Shown in pieces: positions 16,660 to 27,132 of a stretch of DNA of 64,000 bases. Position 1 is the stretch's first letter. The number at the start of each line of letters is the position of its first letter. The stretch spans positions 3,717,501 through 3,781,500 of the forward strand of contig NZ_CP151076.1 of assembly GCF_038096165.1 (NCBI RefSeq). The letters run 5' to 3'. The notes beneath the pieces were generated by a model. The model ran no database searches. It was given only the letters and a program-made list of their open reading frames with translations, and was not told the origin of the DNA. The position numbers and the translations under genes were made by a program. Origin of the DNA: Pseudomonas sp. G.S.17 (GTDB lineage Bacteria; Pseudomonadota; Gammaproteobacteria; Pseudomonadales; Pseudomonadaceae).

Positions 16660-17940
16660 ATGCCCCCTGCTCTATCAGGAACTCTGCCGGTTAAATCCGA
16701 GCGTCTGCATATCGGTTTCGTCGTCGCCTGGCTGTTTTGCGCCTTGTTTTACTTTGTGCAATACGCACTGCGGTCGGCCCCCGGCGTGATGATGCCGGAA
16801 CTGACCTCGGCGTTTGGCCGCGATGTGGTGGCCGTCAGCGCTTTGGTCGGGCTTTATTACTACACCTATTCGATCTTCTCGATCATTGCCGGTGCCGCGC
16901 TGGATCGGCTGGGCGCCAAGTACGTGATCCCCGCGGGCATTCTGCTGGTCGCCATTGGTGCGGCATTGTTCGGGTTGGGCGAGCTGCAGATTGCGCAAGT
17001 CGGTCGGCTGTTTCAGGGCGCGGGCTCGGCATGCGCCTTCATCGGCGCGGTGTACCTGGCAACCCACGGTTTTCCGCCGCGTTATCTGGCAACCGCAGTC
17101 GGCTTCACTCAGTGTTTCGGCATGCTCGGTGGTTTTGCCGGGCAGTTTGCCGTGGCACCGATCATTCACGGCACGATTGCCTGGCAGCAGTTCTGGTTTA
17201 TCGCCGCCGGTTGCCTGTTGCTCATCGGCATTCTGGTGCTGTGCATGACGCCCAAAGGCCACGATCCACGCCCCGCCGACGGCACAAACTCGTTGGGATC
17301 GGTGTTCGCCCCGTACAAAAAAGTCCTGAGCAATCCGCAGTCATATTTGTGCGGTTTTACTGCCGGGCTGTTGTTCCTGCCGACCACCATCGGCGACATG
17401 ATCTGGGGCGTGCCGTTCCTGCGCGACGGTCTGGCGGTGGGCTACACCGAAGCGGTGAATCGCAGCAGCATGATCCCGCTGGGCTGGGTTATCGGTTGCC
17501 CGTTACTGGGCTATATTTCCGACCATCTCGGTCGACGCAAACCGGTGTTGATCGGCGGCGCGCTGCTGATGCTGATCGCCAGCGCGGCCATCGTCTATTT
17601 GCCCGCAGGTCTTGTACCGCCGTACCTGTTTGGCCTGCTGTTGGGTATTGGCTCGGGGGCGGCGATGATCCCTTATTCGATCATCAAAGAGGTCAACCCG
17701 GACAACGTCAAAGGCAGCGCCACCGGCGCCATCAACTTTCTGGTGTTCACCTTCAGTGCCTTGCTCACGCCGGTGTTCGGTTATCTGCTGGCACGCCTGG
17801 CGGCGGGTAATCCGCTGACCTTGCCGGTATTCCAGCAAGCCGGTGCCTGGCTGCTGGGCGGCATCGTGCTGGCCATTGTCCTGGCGATATTCCTTATTGA
17901 AACCGGCCCCAAGGGCAAGTCACGCGCAATGCCCGCTTGA
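16660..17940 (+). CDS. MFS transporter ahead of pta-ackA
   Basis: A 426-residue twelve-segment major facilitator protein. The loop after segment 2 (AGAALDRLGAKYVIP) and the later DHLGRRKPVLIGG loop carry the MFS charge motif. It resembles bacterial metabolite permeases of the nitrate/oxalate-formate-like branch more than drug exporters, but no substrate can be named. It is 43 bases upstream of the MaoC-Pta gene and probably co-transcribed with it and ackA, so transport of a C2-C4 carboxylate is a reasonable guess. Confidence 0.8.
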   Translation: MPPALSGTLPVKSERLHIGFVVAWLFCALFYFVQYALRSAPGVMMPELTSAFGRDVVAVSALVGLYYYTYSIFSIIAGAALDRLGAKYVIPAGILLVAIGAALFGLGELQIAQVGRLFQGAGSACAFIGAVYLATHGFPPRYLATAVGFTQCFGMLGGFAGQFAVAPIIHGTIAWQQFWFIAAGCLLLIGILVLCMTPKGHDPRPADGTNSLGSVFAPYKKVLSNPQSYLCGFTAGLLFLPTTIGDMIWGVPFLRDGLAVGYTEAVNRSSMIPLGWVIGCPLLGYISDHLGRRKPVLIGGALLMLIASAAIVYLPAGLVPPYLFGLLLGIGSGAAMIPYSIIKEVNPDNVKGSATGAINFLVFTFSALLTPVFGYLLARLAAGNPLTLPVFQQAGAWLLGGIVLAIVLAIFLIETGPKGKSRAMPA

Positions 17941-17983
17941 ACGTCATCACCTCCATGCCGACGCACTCTCAGGATCAACGCCC

Positions 17984-19411
17984 ATGACCAGCTCCATGCC
18001 CATCCCGACCAACGATCTGCAACGCATCCAGAACCGCGCCTTCGACGAGATTTTGCTCGGCGAGTCAGCCTCCTTGCAGCGCACCCTCACCGCTCAGGAT
18101 ATTCAGCTGTTCGCCCTGGTCTCGGGCGATGTGAACCCGTTGTATGTCGATCCGGATTTTGCCGCGACCACCCACTTCAACACGGTTTTCGCCCACGGCA
18201 TGTGGGGCGGCGCGTTGATTTCAGCGTTGATTGGCACGCAACTGCCGGGGCCCGGTTCGGTGTCGCTGGGGCAAACCCTGAAGTTTCTCGCCCCGGTGCG
18301 CATCGGCGATACTCTGACCGTTTCGGTCACTGTGACGGCACGGGATGAAGCGCGGCATTTGTTGACGCTGGCCTGCAGCGGCATCAATCAGGAAGGTGTC
18401 GTGGTCCTTGAAGGCGAATCCCTGGTGCATGCGGCCGGTGAGCACATCGACGTGCATCGAGTCAGCCTGCCGGGTATTGAGCTGCGGCACAGTGCCGACG
18501 GCCTGAATCGCCTGCTGGAAGCCTGCCAGACGCTCGAGCCGATTCGCGTCGCGGTGGTGCATCCGTGCGACGAAGTGAGTTTCGAGGCCGCGCTCGATGC
18601 CCGGGATGCCGGCTTGATCGAGCCGGTTTTGATCGGCCCACGCGACAAGCTGCACGCCCTGGCCGCCAAGGGCAATCACGACCTTGCGGGCCTCACCATC
18701 GAAGACGTACCCCACAGCCACGCCGCCGCCGTGCGAGGTGCCGAAATGGCTCGCGATGGCCAGGTCGAGGCCTTGATGAAAGGCAGCCTGCACACCGACG
18801 AATTGATGTCCGCGGTGGTGCCATCGGTCGCGCAGCTGCGCACCAAACGCCGTATCACCCACTGTTTCGTGATGCAGACGCCCTTCTATCCCCGGCCATT
18901 CATCATCACCGATGCGGCAATCAACATCGTCCCGGCGCTGGCCGACAAGGTGGACATCGTGCGCAATGCCATCGACCTGGCGCACATCCTGGGCGTCAGT
19001 AATCCCCATGTGGCGATCCTTGCCGCCGTGGAAACCGTCAACGCCAACATGCCGGCAACCCTCGATGCCGCTGCGCTGTGCAAGATGGCGGATCGCGGTC
19101 AGATTACCGGCGCGGTGCTCGACGGGCCGCTGGCGTTCGACAATGCCATCTCCCAGGCGGCAGCGCGGATCAAGGGCATCCACTCGCCGGTGTCCGGCAA
19201 GGCGGACATTCTGGTGGTGCCGGATCTGGAAAGCGGCAATATGCTCGCCAAGCAGCTGGAGTACCTGGGCGGTGCGGCCAGCGCGGGTATCGTCCTCGGC
19301 GCCAAGGTCCCGATTGTCCTCACCAGCCGCGCAGATTCACGGGAAGCGCGCATCGCCTCATGCGCCATTGCCGTGCTGGTCGCCCATCACTATCGGGTAA
19401 CGCCGCCATGA
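17984..19411 (+). CDS. MaoC enoyl-CoA hydratase / phosphate acetyltransferase fusion
   Basis: A 475-residue two-domain enzyme. The N-terminal 150 residues form a MaoC-like hotdog domain (SGDVNPLYVDPDFAATTHFNTVFAHGM split over the hydratase-2 motif with the D-x4-H-like pattern). From about residue 160 it is a Pta/Ptb phosphotransacylase (SAVVPSVAQLRTKRR, GPLAFDNA, GKADILVVPDLESGN). It should interconvert acetyl- or butyryl-CoA and acyl-phosphate. The stop overlaps the ackA start by 4 bases. Start at 17984 has AGGA upstream. Fusion of MaoC to Pta is a known Pseudomonas arrangement; the role of the MaoC part is unclear. Confidence 0.9.
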   Translation: MTSSMPIPTNDLQRIQNRAFDEILLGESASLQRTLTAQDIQLFALVSGDVNPLYVDPDFAATTHFNTVFAHGMWGGALISALIGTQLPGPGSVSLGQTLKFLAPVRIGDTLTVSVTVTARDEARHLLTLACSGINQEGVVVLEGESLVHAAGEHIDVHRVSLPGIELRHSADGLNRLLEACQTLEPIRVAVVHPCDEVSFEAALDARDAGLIEPVLIGPRDKLHALAAKGNHDLAGLTIEDVPHSHAAAVRGAEMARDGQVEALMKGSLHTDELMSAVVPSVAQLRTKRRITHCFVMQTPFYPRPFIITDAAINIVPALADKVDIVRNAIDLAHILGVSNPHVAILAAVETVNANMPATLDAAALCKMADRGQITGAVLDGPLAFDNAISQAAARIKGIHSPVSGKADILVVPDLESGNMLAKQLEYLGGAASAGIVLGAKVPIVLTSRADSREARIASCAIAVLVAHHYRVTPP

Positions 19412-20607
19412 ACAATCCCGACAGCAATGCTGTGATTCTGGTCCTCAATGCCGGTTCGTCGAGCATCAAGTTTGCCCTGTTCGATGCCGCCGCTGGCCAG
19501 CTCGCTCGCACCCCGCTGTGGGGCGGCAAGGTCGAGGGCATCACCGGGCCAGATCCGGTGATCAGTGAGAACGGCAGCCAAGACCAGCCATTGGAGCTGG
19601 ACAAGGATCAGCCGTATCACGATGCGCTGGGGCATATTCGCCAGCGGGTCATGGCGCAGTTGGGCGGCCGAACCCTGCGCGCCATTGCCCATCGGGTGGT
19701 GCACGGCGGGATCAAATACGCCAACCCGGTATTGATCGACGCGCAAGTGCTGGCCGATCTGAAAAGCTACATTCCGCTGGCGCCACTGCATCAACCCTTT
19801 GCCCTGGAAGCCATCGAAACCTTGCTGCAAACCCGCCCGGATCTGACGCAAGTGGTCTGTTTCGATACCGCCTTCCACCAGACCTTGCCGGATGTCGAAA
19901 AGATCCTGCCGCTGCCTTGGTCGGCGTGGGAAAACGGCCTGCGCCGCTACGGGTTTCACGGGCTTTCCTATTGCTACCAATCCATTGCCCTCGCCGAGCG
20001 CTATGGGGATCAGGCCCGTGGCCGGACGCTGGTTGCGCATCTGGGCAGCGGTGCCAGCCTGTGCGGCATGCGCGATCTGAAAAGCGTCGCCACCACCATG
20101 GGCTTTTCCGCGCTGGACGGCCTGATGATGGGCACCCGCAGCGGCGCCATGGACCCCGGCGCGGTGATTTTCCTCATGGAAATCTGGAAGCTCAGCCTGG
20201 AAAAGGTCAGCCACATTCTGTATCACGAGTCAGGACTGCTGGGGGTTTCCGGCATTTCCAGCGACCCGCGCGCGCTGCTCGCCGTCGAGGCCGATGAACC
20301 TCGCGCAGCCATGGCGCTTGCGCTGTACCTGCGCCGCTTCATTCACGAAGCCGGGGCGCTGGTAGCAGCATTGGGCGGCCTGGAGATGCTGGTGTTCACC
20401 GCCGGCATCGGCGAACACAACGCCGCGATTCGCTCACGCATGTGTGCAGGGCTGCACTATCTGGGCGTCGAACTGGATGAAACCGCCAACCAGGCCAACG
20501 CGCCGGTCATCTCAACGCCCGCCAGTAAGGTCAAGGTGGTGGTCGAGCCAACCAATGAAGAATGGGTAGTCGCGCTGGAGGCGTATCGGTTGACTGAATC
20601 GGAATAG
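19408..20607 (+). CDS. ackA: Acetate kinase
   Basis: A 399-residue acetate kinase. The family motifs are intact: LVLNAGSSSIKF at the N terminus, FDTAFHQTLP, RRYGFHGLS, the phosphate loop HLGSGASLCGM, and TAGIGEHN near the C terminus. It makes ATP and acetate from acetyl-phosphate, or the reverse. ATG at 19408 overlaps the upstream stop (ATGA), so it is translationally coupled to the phosphotransacylase. The nearby phosphoketolase supplies acetyl-phosphate, which makes a glycolysis-independent substrate-level ATP route. Confidence 0.96.
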   Translation: MNNPDSNAVILVLNAGSSSIKFALFDAAAGQLARTPLWGGKVEGITGPDPVISENGSQDQPLELDKDQPYHDALGHIRQRVMAQLGGRTLRAIAHRVVHGGIKYANPVLIDAQVLADLKSYIPLAPLHQPFALEAIETLLQTRPDLTQVVCFDTAFHQTLPDVEKILPLPWSAWENGLRRYGFHGLSYCYQSIALAERYGDQARGRTLVAHLGSGASLCGMRDLKSVATTMGFSALDGLMMGTRSGAMDPGAVIFLMEIWKLSLEKVSHILYHESGLLGVSGISSDPRALLAVEADEPRAAMALALYLRRFIHEAGALVAALGGLEMLVFTAGIGEHNAAIRSRMCAGLHYLGVELDETANQANAPVISTPASKVKVVVEPTNEEWVVALEAYRLTESE

Positions 20608-20623
20608 CGCGGGCCGAAACCCC

Positions 20624-20727
20624 GTAGGAGGGGACTCGTCCCCGATGGCGTCCGATTGGGCAACTGCAATCCGCCTCCCCCAACCGGATGTCTGTGCCGA
20701 CCTCTTCCCGGACAAGTCCGGTCCTAC
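20624..20727. repeat. REPIN-like inverted REP pair
   Basis: GTAGGAGGGGACTCGTCC at 20624 faces an inverted partner ending CCGGACAAGTCCGGTCCTAC at 20727. Two REP-type hairpins in opposite orientation lie in the gap between the convergent ackA and hydrolase genes, where they may also stop transcription. Confidence 0.75.
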
Positions 20728-20746
20728 CTGACGGTGTTTGCCGCAA

Positions 20747-21754
20747 TCAGGGCTTACCATCCAGATCCGCAATCAGCGCCTTGTTGAACTGCGCCGGTTC
20801 TTCCATCTGCGGCGCGTGGCCCATGCCGGGGAATTCCAGCAGTTTTGCACCGGGGATCATTTGCGCAACCTGTTTGCCCAGCACTTTGTAATGACCGATT
20901 TTTGCCTTCACCTCAGGTGGGGCAATATCGCTACCAATGGCCGTGGTGTCGGCGTCACCGATCATCAACAGCGTTGGCACCTGAAGTTTGGCGAATTCAT
21001 AGAACACCGGCTGGGTGAAAATCATGTCGTAGATCAGCGCCGAGTTCCACGCCACCGCTTCATGACCCGGACCTTTGTTCAGGCCCGCGAGCATGTCCAC
21101 CCACTTGTCGAATTCAGGTTTCCAGCGCCCGGCGTAATAGGTGCTCTGTTCGTACTTGCGAATGCCGTCGGCGCTGAGCTTCAGTTCACGCTCATACCAT
21201 TGATCGACGCTGCGATACGGCACGCCCAGCGCTTTCCAGTCTTCCAGGCCAATCGGATTGACCAGCACCAGCTTCTCGGTCTGCTGCGGGTACATCAACG
21301 CATAACGCGTGGCGAGCATCCCGCCGGTGGAATGGCCCACCACCGCCGCTTTGTCGATGCCCAGTTTTGCCAGCAACGCGTGGGTATTGGTCGACAATTG
21401 CTGGAAGCTGTACTGGTAATGCTCAGGTTTGCTTGACGTACAGAAACCGATCTGGTCCGGCGCCACCACGCGATAGCCCGCCTCGCTCAGCGCCTTGATG
21501 CTGCCTTCCCAGGTCGCGCCGCAAAAATTCTTGCCGTGCATGAGCACCACGGTGTGACCGTTGGCCTTGCCCTTGGCCGCGACATCCATGTAGCCCATTT
21601 CCAGACTTTTACCCTGGGACTGGAATTCGAATTTACTCAGCGCATAAGGGTATTTGAAGCCTTCCAGCTGTTTGCCGTAACCCGGCGTGTCAGCCATCGC
21701 CCCACAAGGCAAAACAGCGGCCAGCATGAAGCCGGCAATTGTTGCAGCGCGCAT
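20747..21754 (-). CDS. Exported alpha/beta-fold hydrolase
   Basis: A 335-residue protein with a signal peptide (about residues 1-21, ending GAMA). The alpha/beta hydrolase elements are HGKNFCGATW (oxyanion region), nucleophile elbow VGHSTGGM, the acid in IGDADTTA and the catalytic His in GMGHAPQMEEP. It is probably a periplasmic esterase or epoxide/haloalkane-type hydrolase; the substrate is not evident. The start at 21754 is preferred because AGGAGA lies 7 bases upstream; a longer frame to 21871 lacks a signal peptide. It follows the phosphorylase gene by 154 bases, so a separate promoter is likely. Confidence 0.88.
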   Translation of the reverse strand: MRAATIAGFMLAAVLPCGAMADTPGYGKQLEGFKYPYALSKFEFQSQGKSLEMGYMDVAAKGKANGHTVVLMHGKNFCGATWEGSIKALSEAGYRVVAPDQIGFCTSSKPEHYQYSFQQLSTNTHALLAKLGIDKAAVVGHSTGGMLATRYALMYPQQTEKLVLVNPIGLEDWKALGVPYRSVDQWYERELKLSADGIRKYEQSTYYAGRWKPEFDKWVDMLAGLNKGPGHEAVAWNSALIYDMIFTQPVFYEFAKLQVPTLLMIGDADTTAIGSDIAPPEVKAKIGHYKVLGKQVAQMIPGAKLLEFPGMGHAPQMEEPAQFNKALIADLDGKP

Positions 21755-21908
21755 AGCGATTCTCCTGGCAGATAAATTCGAGCCGCGACGCCGCAGGACG
21801 CAACGCTCGTTGCGTTCGAAGCCCTGTGGATGTGCAAGACCACTGCACAGGTGGCGGCATGAAGTAGACACCCGGTACTGCCAGGGATTCGCCAGCCTTG
21901 CCGATTTG

Positions 21909-24422
21909 TTAGCGTTGCCAGGCGATCAACCCCATTTCCAAAGGCACATTCAACCCCGCCGAGGCATCTGCGATCACCCGTGCGGTGTACGCCTGCTCCG
22001 GGCGATCATCGGGGACTTCTACGCTGTAGGTGTACAAACCATCGCGCCTTCCAGCAGGATCGACGCGCAAATCCCAGGCCTTGGCCGGGGCGCCATTGAT
22101 GCCTTCGGCATACAGCTGCACCCGCAGAAAAACCGGCGAGAGCCCCGCCAGGTCCATTTGCAAGGTCACCCGGTAACGTCCGGGCTGACGCGACACCTGT
22201 TGTTCCAGGAAGCGAATCCCCGACCAACGCCGGTGCATGTGTTCACAGCCATCATTGAGCTGAATGGCAAGCCGACTGTCCAGGGCCGAACGCGCCCGGT
22301 AGGCAATGGCGGCCGGCAGGTAATAACGCTCGGTGTATTCCCGCACGGCCCGATCGGCTGAATAGTGCGTTGCCAGGCTGCCCATGCTGGCGCGCATACG
22401 CCTGATCCATTCCCTGGGCAACCCCTGCATGTCACGCTCATAAAACGCCGGAACAACCTGCTGTTCCAGCACTTCATAGAGCTGCGTCGCATCGACAATG
22501 TCATGGGTTTCATCGTGCTCGGCACCGTCACCGATGCCCCAGCCCACTTCATCGGAGCAAGCCTCGGCCCACCAGCCATCCAGTTGCGAAAGATTCAGTC
22601 CGCCATTGGCCAGGATTTTCATGCCGCTGGTGCCGCTGGCCTCCCACGGACGGCGCGGCGTGTTGACCCACACGTCGACCCCCTGCACCAGATTACGCGC
22701 CACTCGCATGTCATAGTCATCAAGAAACGCCACCCGGCCCTGCACGTCCGGCCGGGCGATGAATGCCTGCCAGGCAACGATCAACTGCTGACCCTGCTGA
22801 TCGGCGGGATGCGCCTTGCCTGCAATCAGCAACTGCACCGGACGGCTGGGATGATTGAGAATACGCAACAGTCGATCCGGGTCTTGCAGCAGCAGATTGG
22901 GGCGTTTGTAGCTGGCGAAGCGTCGGGCAAAACCCAGGGTCAGAACATCGGGATCGAACAGCTTGCCGATGGACTCGATCACCGCCAGCGATGCACTGTG
23001 CACCGCTGCGCTACGGGCCAGATGCGTACGCACAAACTGGATCAGCCAGCTGCGCGCCCGGCCGCGAAAGCCCCAGAGTTGGGCGTCATCGACCTGCTTG
23101 AAAAATTCAGCGACACGGGGCTCGCTGAAGCCCCGCCAAGGCAGCATTTCACCATGCAGGGCTTGCCAGTATTCTTCCGACTCACGGGAAATCCAGGTGG
23201 GATGATGCACGCCGTTGGTGACATGGCCGATGGGCACCGCAGGGGTAGGCCAGCGTGGAAACAGGTTCTGAAAGATATTCCGGCTGGTGACGCCATGAAG
23301 TTTGCTGACCCCATTGATCGCGCCACAACAACGCGCAGCCAGGTAGGCCATATTGAACGGTTCCAGTGCGTCGTCGGCGTTTTGACGTCCCAGGGCAAGG
23401 ATCGCCGAAACAGGCTGGTCCAGCTCCTGCTGGATATAACGCTCCAGATATTTGTCGATGAGTTGCGCGGGGAAGCAGTCAAAACCGGCCTTGACAGGCG
23501 TATGCGTGGTGAACAGATTACCGGCACGGGTGGCCGTCAAGGCTACGCTGAAACTGACGCGTTGCGCCTGCATGTAACTGCGTACCCGCTCCAGTACCGC
23601 GAACGCGGCATGCCCATCGTTCAAATGCAGGACGTCCGGCACGTAGCCGGCAGCCTCCAGCAAGCGCCAGCCACCAATGCCAAGAACGATCTCCTGACGC
23701 AGGCGCATCTCCAGATCGCCGCCATACAGCTGGCTGGTGATCAGGCGCACCGGCGGTGGATTGGCCGGGTCATTGCTGTCCAGCAGCAGCAATCGATTAC
23801 CGCCCACTGTCGCCCGCCAACCCCGCAGCCATACCGTCAGACCGGGCAACTCGAAGGCCAGGCGCAACAGGCTGCCATCAGGACGCAACAGCGGTTCGAC
23901 CGGCAGTTGCCGAGTGTCATTGACTGGATACAGCGGTTGTTGCGCTCCATCCGGGCCGATTTCCTGACGAAAATATCCGTGCTGCCAGAGCATGCCCACC
24001 GCCACCACCGGCACCCCCAGATCGCTCGCAGCCTTGAGTTGATCCCCCGCCACATTGCCTAGCCCGCCGGAATAAATCGGCAACGCCTCGCTGAGCATGT
24101 ATTCCATGGAAAAGTACGCCACGCAGCCCAGATGACTGGCCTGTTTGTGATCGTCGAACCAGGAAGGCCGGGCCAATATCTCTGCATGCGCGCGGGCAAT
24201 GTGCGCGACCCGTCCATGGAAGTGATTTTCCGCAAGCAGCACGGCAATACGCTGCGAGGACACTGCGTTGAGCACCAGGCACGGATTATGGGTCAGCTCC
24301 CATAACGCGTTGTCCAGGCTGCGCCAGATGTCATCGTTCAGACTTGACCAACGGATGGACTGGTCGAAAGCCAATTGGCGAAGCGTTTCGAAGCTCGGAT
24401 CGTGCCAGGTGCTGTGCGGCAT
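21909..24422 (-). CDS. glgP: Alpha-glucan (glycogen) phosphorylase
   Basis: An 837-residue member of the short-type alpha-glucan phosphorylase family that starts with a DUF3417-like domain (ARPSWFDDHKQ, about residues 85-95). The active site is visible: SMEYMLSEALPIYSGGLG, HLNDGHAA, FTTHTPVKAGFD, and the PLP lysine region EASGTSGMKILANGG. It releases glucose-1-phosphate from storage glucan. The last 110 residues form an extra beta domain. It starts 15 bases after the phosphoketolase stop, so the two are one operon, linking glycogen breakdown to the phosphoketolase shunt. Confidence 0.93.
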   Translation of the reverse strand: MPHSTWHDPSFETLRQLAFDQSIRWSSLNDDIWRSLDNALWELTHNPCLVLNAVSSQRIAVLLAENHFHGRVAHIARAHAEILARPSWFDDHKQASHLGCVAYFSMEYMLSEALPIYSGGLGNVAGDQLKAASDLGVPVVAVGMLWQHGYFRQEIGPDGAQQPLYPVNDTRQLPVEPLLRPDGSLLRLAFELPGLTVWLRGWRATVGGNRLLLLDSNDPANPPPVRLITSQLYGGDLEMRLRQEIVLGIGGWRLLEAAGYVPDVLHLNDGHAAFAVLERVRSYMQAQRVSFSVALTATRAGNLFTTHTPVKAGFDCFPAQLIDKYLERYIQQELDQPVSAILALGRQNADDALEPFNMAYLAARCCGAINGVSKLHGVTSRNIFQNLFPRWPTPAVPIGHVTNGVHHPTWISRESEEYWQALHGEMLPWRGFSEPRVAEFFKQVDDAQLWGFRGRARSWLIQFVRTHLARSAAVHSASLAVIESIGKLFDPDVLTLGFARRFASYKRPNLLLQDPDRLLRILNHPSRPVQLLIAGKAHPADQQGQQLIVAWQAFIARPDVQGRVAFLDDYDMRVARNLVQGVDVWVNTPRRPWEASGTSGMKILANGGLNLSQLDGWWAEACSDEVGWGIGDGAEHDETHDIVDATQLYEVLEQQVVPAFYERDMQGLPREWIRRMRASMGSLATHYSADRAVREYTERYYLPAAIAYRARSALDSRLAIQLNDGCEHMHRRWSGIRFLEQQVSRQPGRYRVTLQMDLAGLSPVFLRVQLYAEGINGAPAKAWDLRVDPAGRRDGLYTYSVEVPDDRPEQAYTARVIADASAGLNVPLEMGLIAWQR

Positions 24423-24437
24423 TGAATATCCTCCGGA

Positions 24438-26936
24438 TCAAGCGTCAGTGAAGGTTTGCCCCCGGGTATGCCCTTTGGCCAACGGCGGCGGGCTGTCGGA
24501 CTCGCTGAAGTCGTCGGTCCAGCGCCAGTTGCGGATCTCCGGCAAGTCCTCGAAATGCTCGCGAATGTAGGCGTGATGAGCGCGCAGCTGGCCTTCGAGA
24601 TAGCTGATCGCATCCTGGCTTTGCAGCCGCAGGCGCGGTACATGGCTCAGCGCATCCAGCGCCAGTTGATAACGGCTCATGTTGTTGAGCACCACCATGT
24701 CGAATGGCGTAGTGGTAGTGCCTTGATCGGAAAAGCCGCGCACATGAAAACGCGCTTCGTTGGCCCGGCCATGGACCATGGAATGGATCACCCAGGTCGA
24801 GCCGTGGAAGGCGAACATTACCGGCGCTTCCCGGGTGAACAGCGCCTCGAAGGACACGTGATCCATGCCATGCGGCCGCTGTTGCGGACTGCTCAGCGTG
24901 CCCAGATCAACCACGTTGACCAGACGCACGCGAATGCCTGGCACATGCTTTTGCAGTAACCAGGCGGCGGCGACGGCTTCGGTGGTCGGCACGTCCCCGG
25001 CGCAACCCAGCACCACATCCGGCTCGCCGTCGTCGTTGCTGGCAAACTTCCAGATCGAGGCGCCCTGGGAGCAATGCTTGAGCGCGGCCTGGAAATCCAG
25101 CCACTGAAAGTCCGGCTGCTTGCCGCAGGTCACCACGTTGACGTAATTGCGACTGCGCAGGCAGTGATCGAACACGTTGACCAGGCAGTTAGAATCCGGC
25201 GGATAGTAGATCCGCACCACATCCGAACGGCGTTGCAGGACGTTATCGACAAAACCGGTGGACTGGTGACTGAAACCGTTGTGGTCATTACGCCAGGCGT
25301 GGCTGGTGAGCAGCACGTTGAGCGAAGCCAGCGGCCGGCGCCATGGAAACTCCCGGCTTTGCTGCAACCATTTGGCGTGCTGGGTGACCATGGAATCCAC
25401 CACCTGGGCGAAGGCTTCATAGGTCGACCACATGCCATGGCGGCCGGTCAGCAGATAGCCTTCCAGCCAGCCTTCGCACAAATGCTCGCTGAGAACCTCC
25501 ATAACCCGGCCGTCAGTGGCAATGTGTTCATCGATGCTCAGCAGCGGCCCGGCAGCGGTCCGGTTGGTGGCTTCGAAGACCGCGTTGAGTCGATTGGAAT
25601 TGGTTTCATCAGGCCCGAATACGCGGAAGTTGTCCGGATTGGCGCGAATCACGTCGCGCAGGTATTCCCCGAGTTTGCGCGGCGCTTCGGCGATCACCTG
25701 GCCGGGGCCGGGCACTTCCAGGCCGTAGTTGGCAAAATCCGGCAAGTCCAGCGCGGTCAGCACCCGCCCGCCGTTGACGTGGGGCACCGCGCCCATGCGC
25801 AGCGCAAGCGGCGGATTCAGCGCCTTGAGTTCCGGGACCAGCGCGCCCTCCTCGTCAAACAGCGTCTGCGGCGAATAGCTGCGCATCCAGGCTTCCAGCT
25901 GAACCAGGTGCGCCGGGTTCTGAATCACATTGGCCAGCGGCACCTGATGCGCGCGAAAGGTGCCCTCGACCGGCAGATCATCCACGACTTTCGGGCCGGT
26001 CCAGCCTTTGGGGCTGCGCAGGATGATCATCGGCCAGCGCGCGCGGGCCACGTCGCCGTACTGTCGGGCACGTTGCTGGATGTCACGGATATCGCCATAG
26101 CAACTGTCCAGTGCCGCGGCAAAACGCTGATGCATACCCGGCAAATCGTCCCCGGCGACGATGATCGGCTCGTAGCCGCGCCCTCTATACAAGGCGATCA
26201 AATCCACGTCGTCGGTACGCGCCTCAACCGTCGGGCCGGAAATCTTGTAGCCGTTGAGGTGCAGGATCGGCAACACCGCGCCGTCGCGCAGCGGGTTGAG
26301 GAAGCGAATGCTTTTCCAGCTGCCTTCCAGCGGGCAGGTCTCAGCCTCGCCGTCACCGATCACGCACGCCACCAGCAGATCCGGGTTATCGAAAGCCGCA
26401 CCAAACGCGTGGACCAGCGAATAGCCAAGCTCGCCGCCTTCATGCAAGGAATTGGGCGTATGCGGCCCGCAATGGCTGGGAATCCCGCCTGGCGTGGAGA
26501 AGCTGCGAAAGAAACGCAGCATGCCGTTGGCGTCCGGGGTGATCTCGGCATGCACGTCGCTGTAAGTGCCTTCCAGCCAGGCGCACGCGTTGAGGGTCGG
26601 CCCGCCGTGACCGGGACCGGAGATGTACACCACCTCGACATGCTGTTCACTGATCAGCCGGTTCAAGTGCACGTAGATAAAGTTCTGCCCGGCGGAAGTA
26701 CCCCAATGCCCCAGCAGACGGGGCTTGATGTGCCGGGCCGTCAACGGCTCGCGCAACAGGGCGTTGGCCTTGAGGTAGATCTGGCCGACGCACAGGTAAT
26801 TGGCGGCATTCCAGTAGCGATGCATTCGCTGCAGCAACTCGTCGCTCAGCGGGCCGGTACTGTCGGGGGAAGCGTTGAGGGTGGTTGACGCGGGCGCTTG
26901 GTCAGCGCTGGAGAGCAGTGGATTGAAGGTATACAT
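24438..26936 (-). CDS. xfp: Xylulose-5-P/fructose-6-P phosphoketolase
   Basis: An 832-residue thiamine-diphosphate enzyme that cleaves xylulose-5-phosphate (and often fructose-6-phosphate) with phosphate to acetyl-phosphate and glyceraldehyde-3-phosphate or erythrose-4-phosphate. Family motifs are intact: [49 protein letters not shown] and the C-terminal IPHY-like [14 protein letters not shown]. The ATG at 26936 with GGAG just upstream is preferred over a TTG at 26981. Upstream of glgP in the same operon; acetyl-phosphate can feed the Pta and AckA encoded nearby. Confidence 0.95.
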   Translation of the reverse strand: MYTFNPLLSSADQAPASTTLNASPDSTGPLSDELLQRMHRYWNAANYLCVGQIYLKANALLREPLTARHIKPRLLGHWGTSAGQNFIYVHLNRLISEQHVEVVYISGPGHGGPTLNACAWLEGTYSDVHAEITPDANGMLRFFRSFSTPGGIPSHCGPHTPNSLHEGGELGYSLVHAFGAAFDNPDLLVACVIGDGEAETCPLEGSWKSIRFLNPLRDGAVLPILHLNGYKISGPTVEARTDDVDLIALYRGRGYEPIIVAGDDLPGMHQRFAAALDSCYGDIRDIQQRARQYGDVARARWPMIILRSPKGWTGPKVVDDLPVEGTFRAHQVPLANVIQNPAHLVQLEAWMRSYSPQTLFDEEGALVPELKALNPPLALRMGAVPHVNGGRVLTALDLPDFANYGLEVPGPGQVIAEAPRKLGEYLRDVIRANPDNFRVFGPDETNSNRLNAVFEATNRTAAGPLLSIDEHIATDGRVMEVLSEHLCEGWLEGYLLTGRHGMWSTYEAFAQVVDSMVTQHAKWLQQSREFPWRRPLASLNVLLTSHAWRNDHNGFSHQSTGFVDNVLQRRSDVVRIYYPPDSNCLVNVFDHCLRSRNYVNVVTCGKQPDFQWLDFQAALKHCSQGASIWKFASNDDGEPDVVLGCAGDVPTTEAVAAAWLLQKHVPGIRVRLVNVVDLGTLSSPQQRPHGMDHVSFEALFTREAPVMFAFHGSTWVIHSMVHGRANEARFHVRGFSDQGTTTTPFDMVVLNNMSRYQLALDALSHVPRLRLQSQDAISYLEGQLRAHHAYIREHFEDLPEIRNWRWTDDFSESDSPPPLAKGHTRGQTFTDA

Positions 26937-27132
26937 GACGGCTCCAGAGGATCGTTGTAAAGGCTTCGAATGCCATGGCAAAGGTGCAGCGTAGACGGCT
27001 CAGCCCGATTGGGCCGGATTGGTCCGATGGCGGGCGACGAACAGGACAGCACTGCCCAGCGGATGTGGAGCATCCCGCTGGCAGTGCTCGATGGACGAAG
27101 AAGGTCCGTGGACCGGCGGGTTGAACACCGGT

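Noticed and set aside
22365..26888. Long plus-strand frames (565 and 604 codons)
   Set aside because: Antisense to the phosphorylase and phosphoketolase genes, which carry complete family motifs.
26937..27132. Possible Anr box upstream of the phosphoketolase gene
   Set aside because: No TTGAT-N4-ATCAA pattern found by eye here or upstream of the alcohol dehydrogenase.
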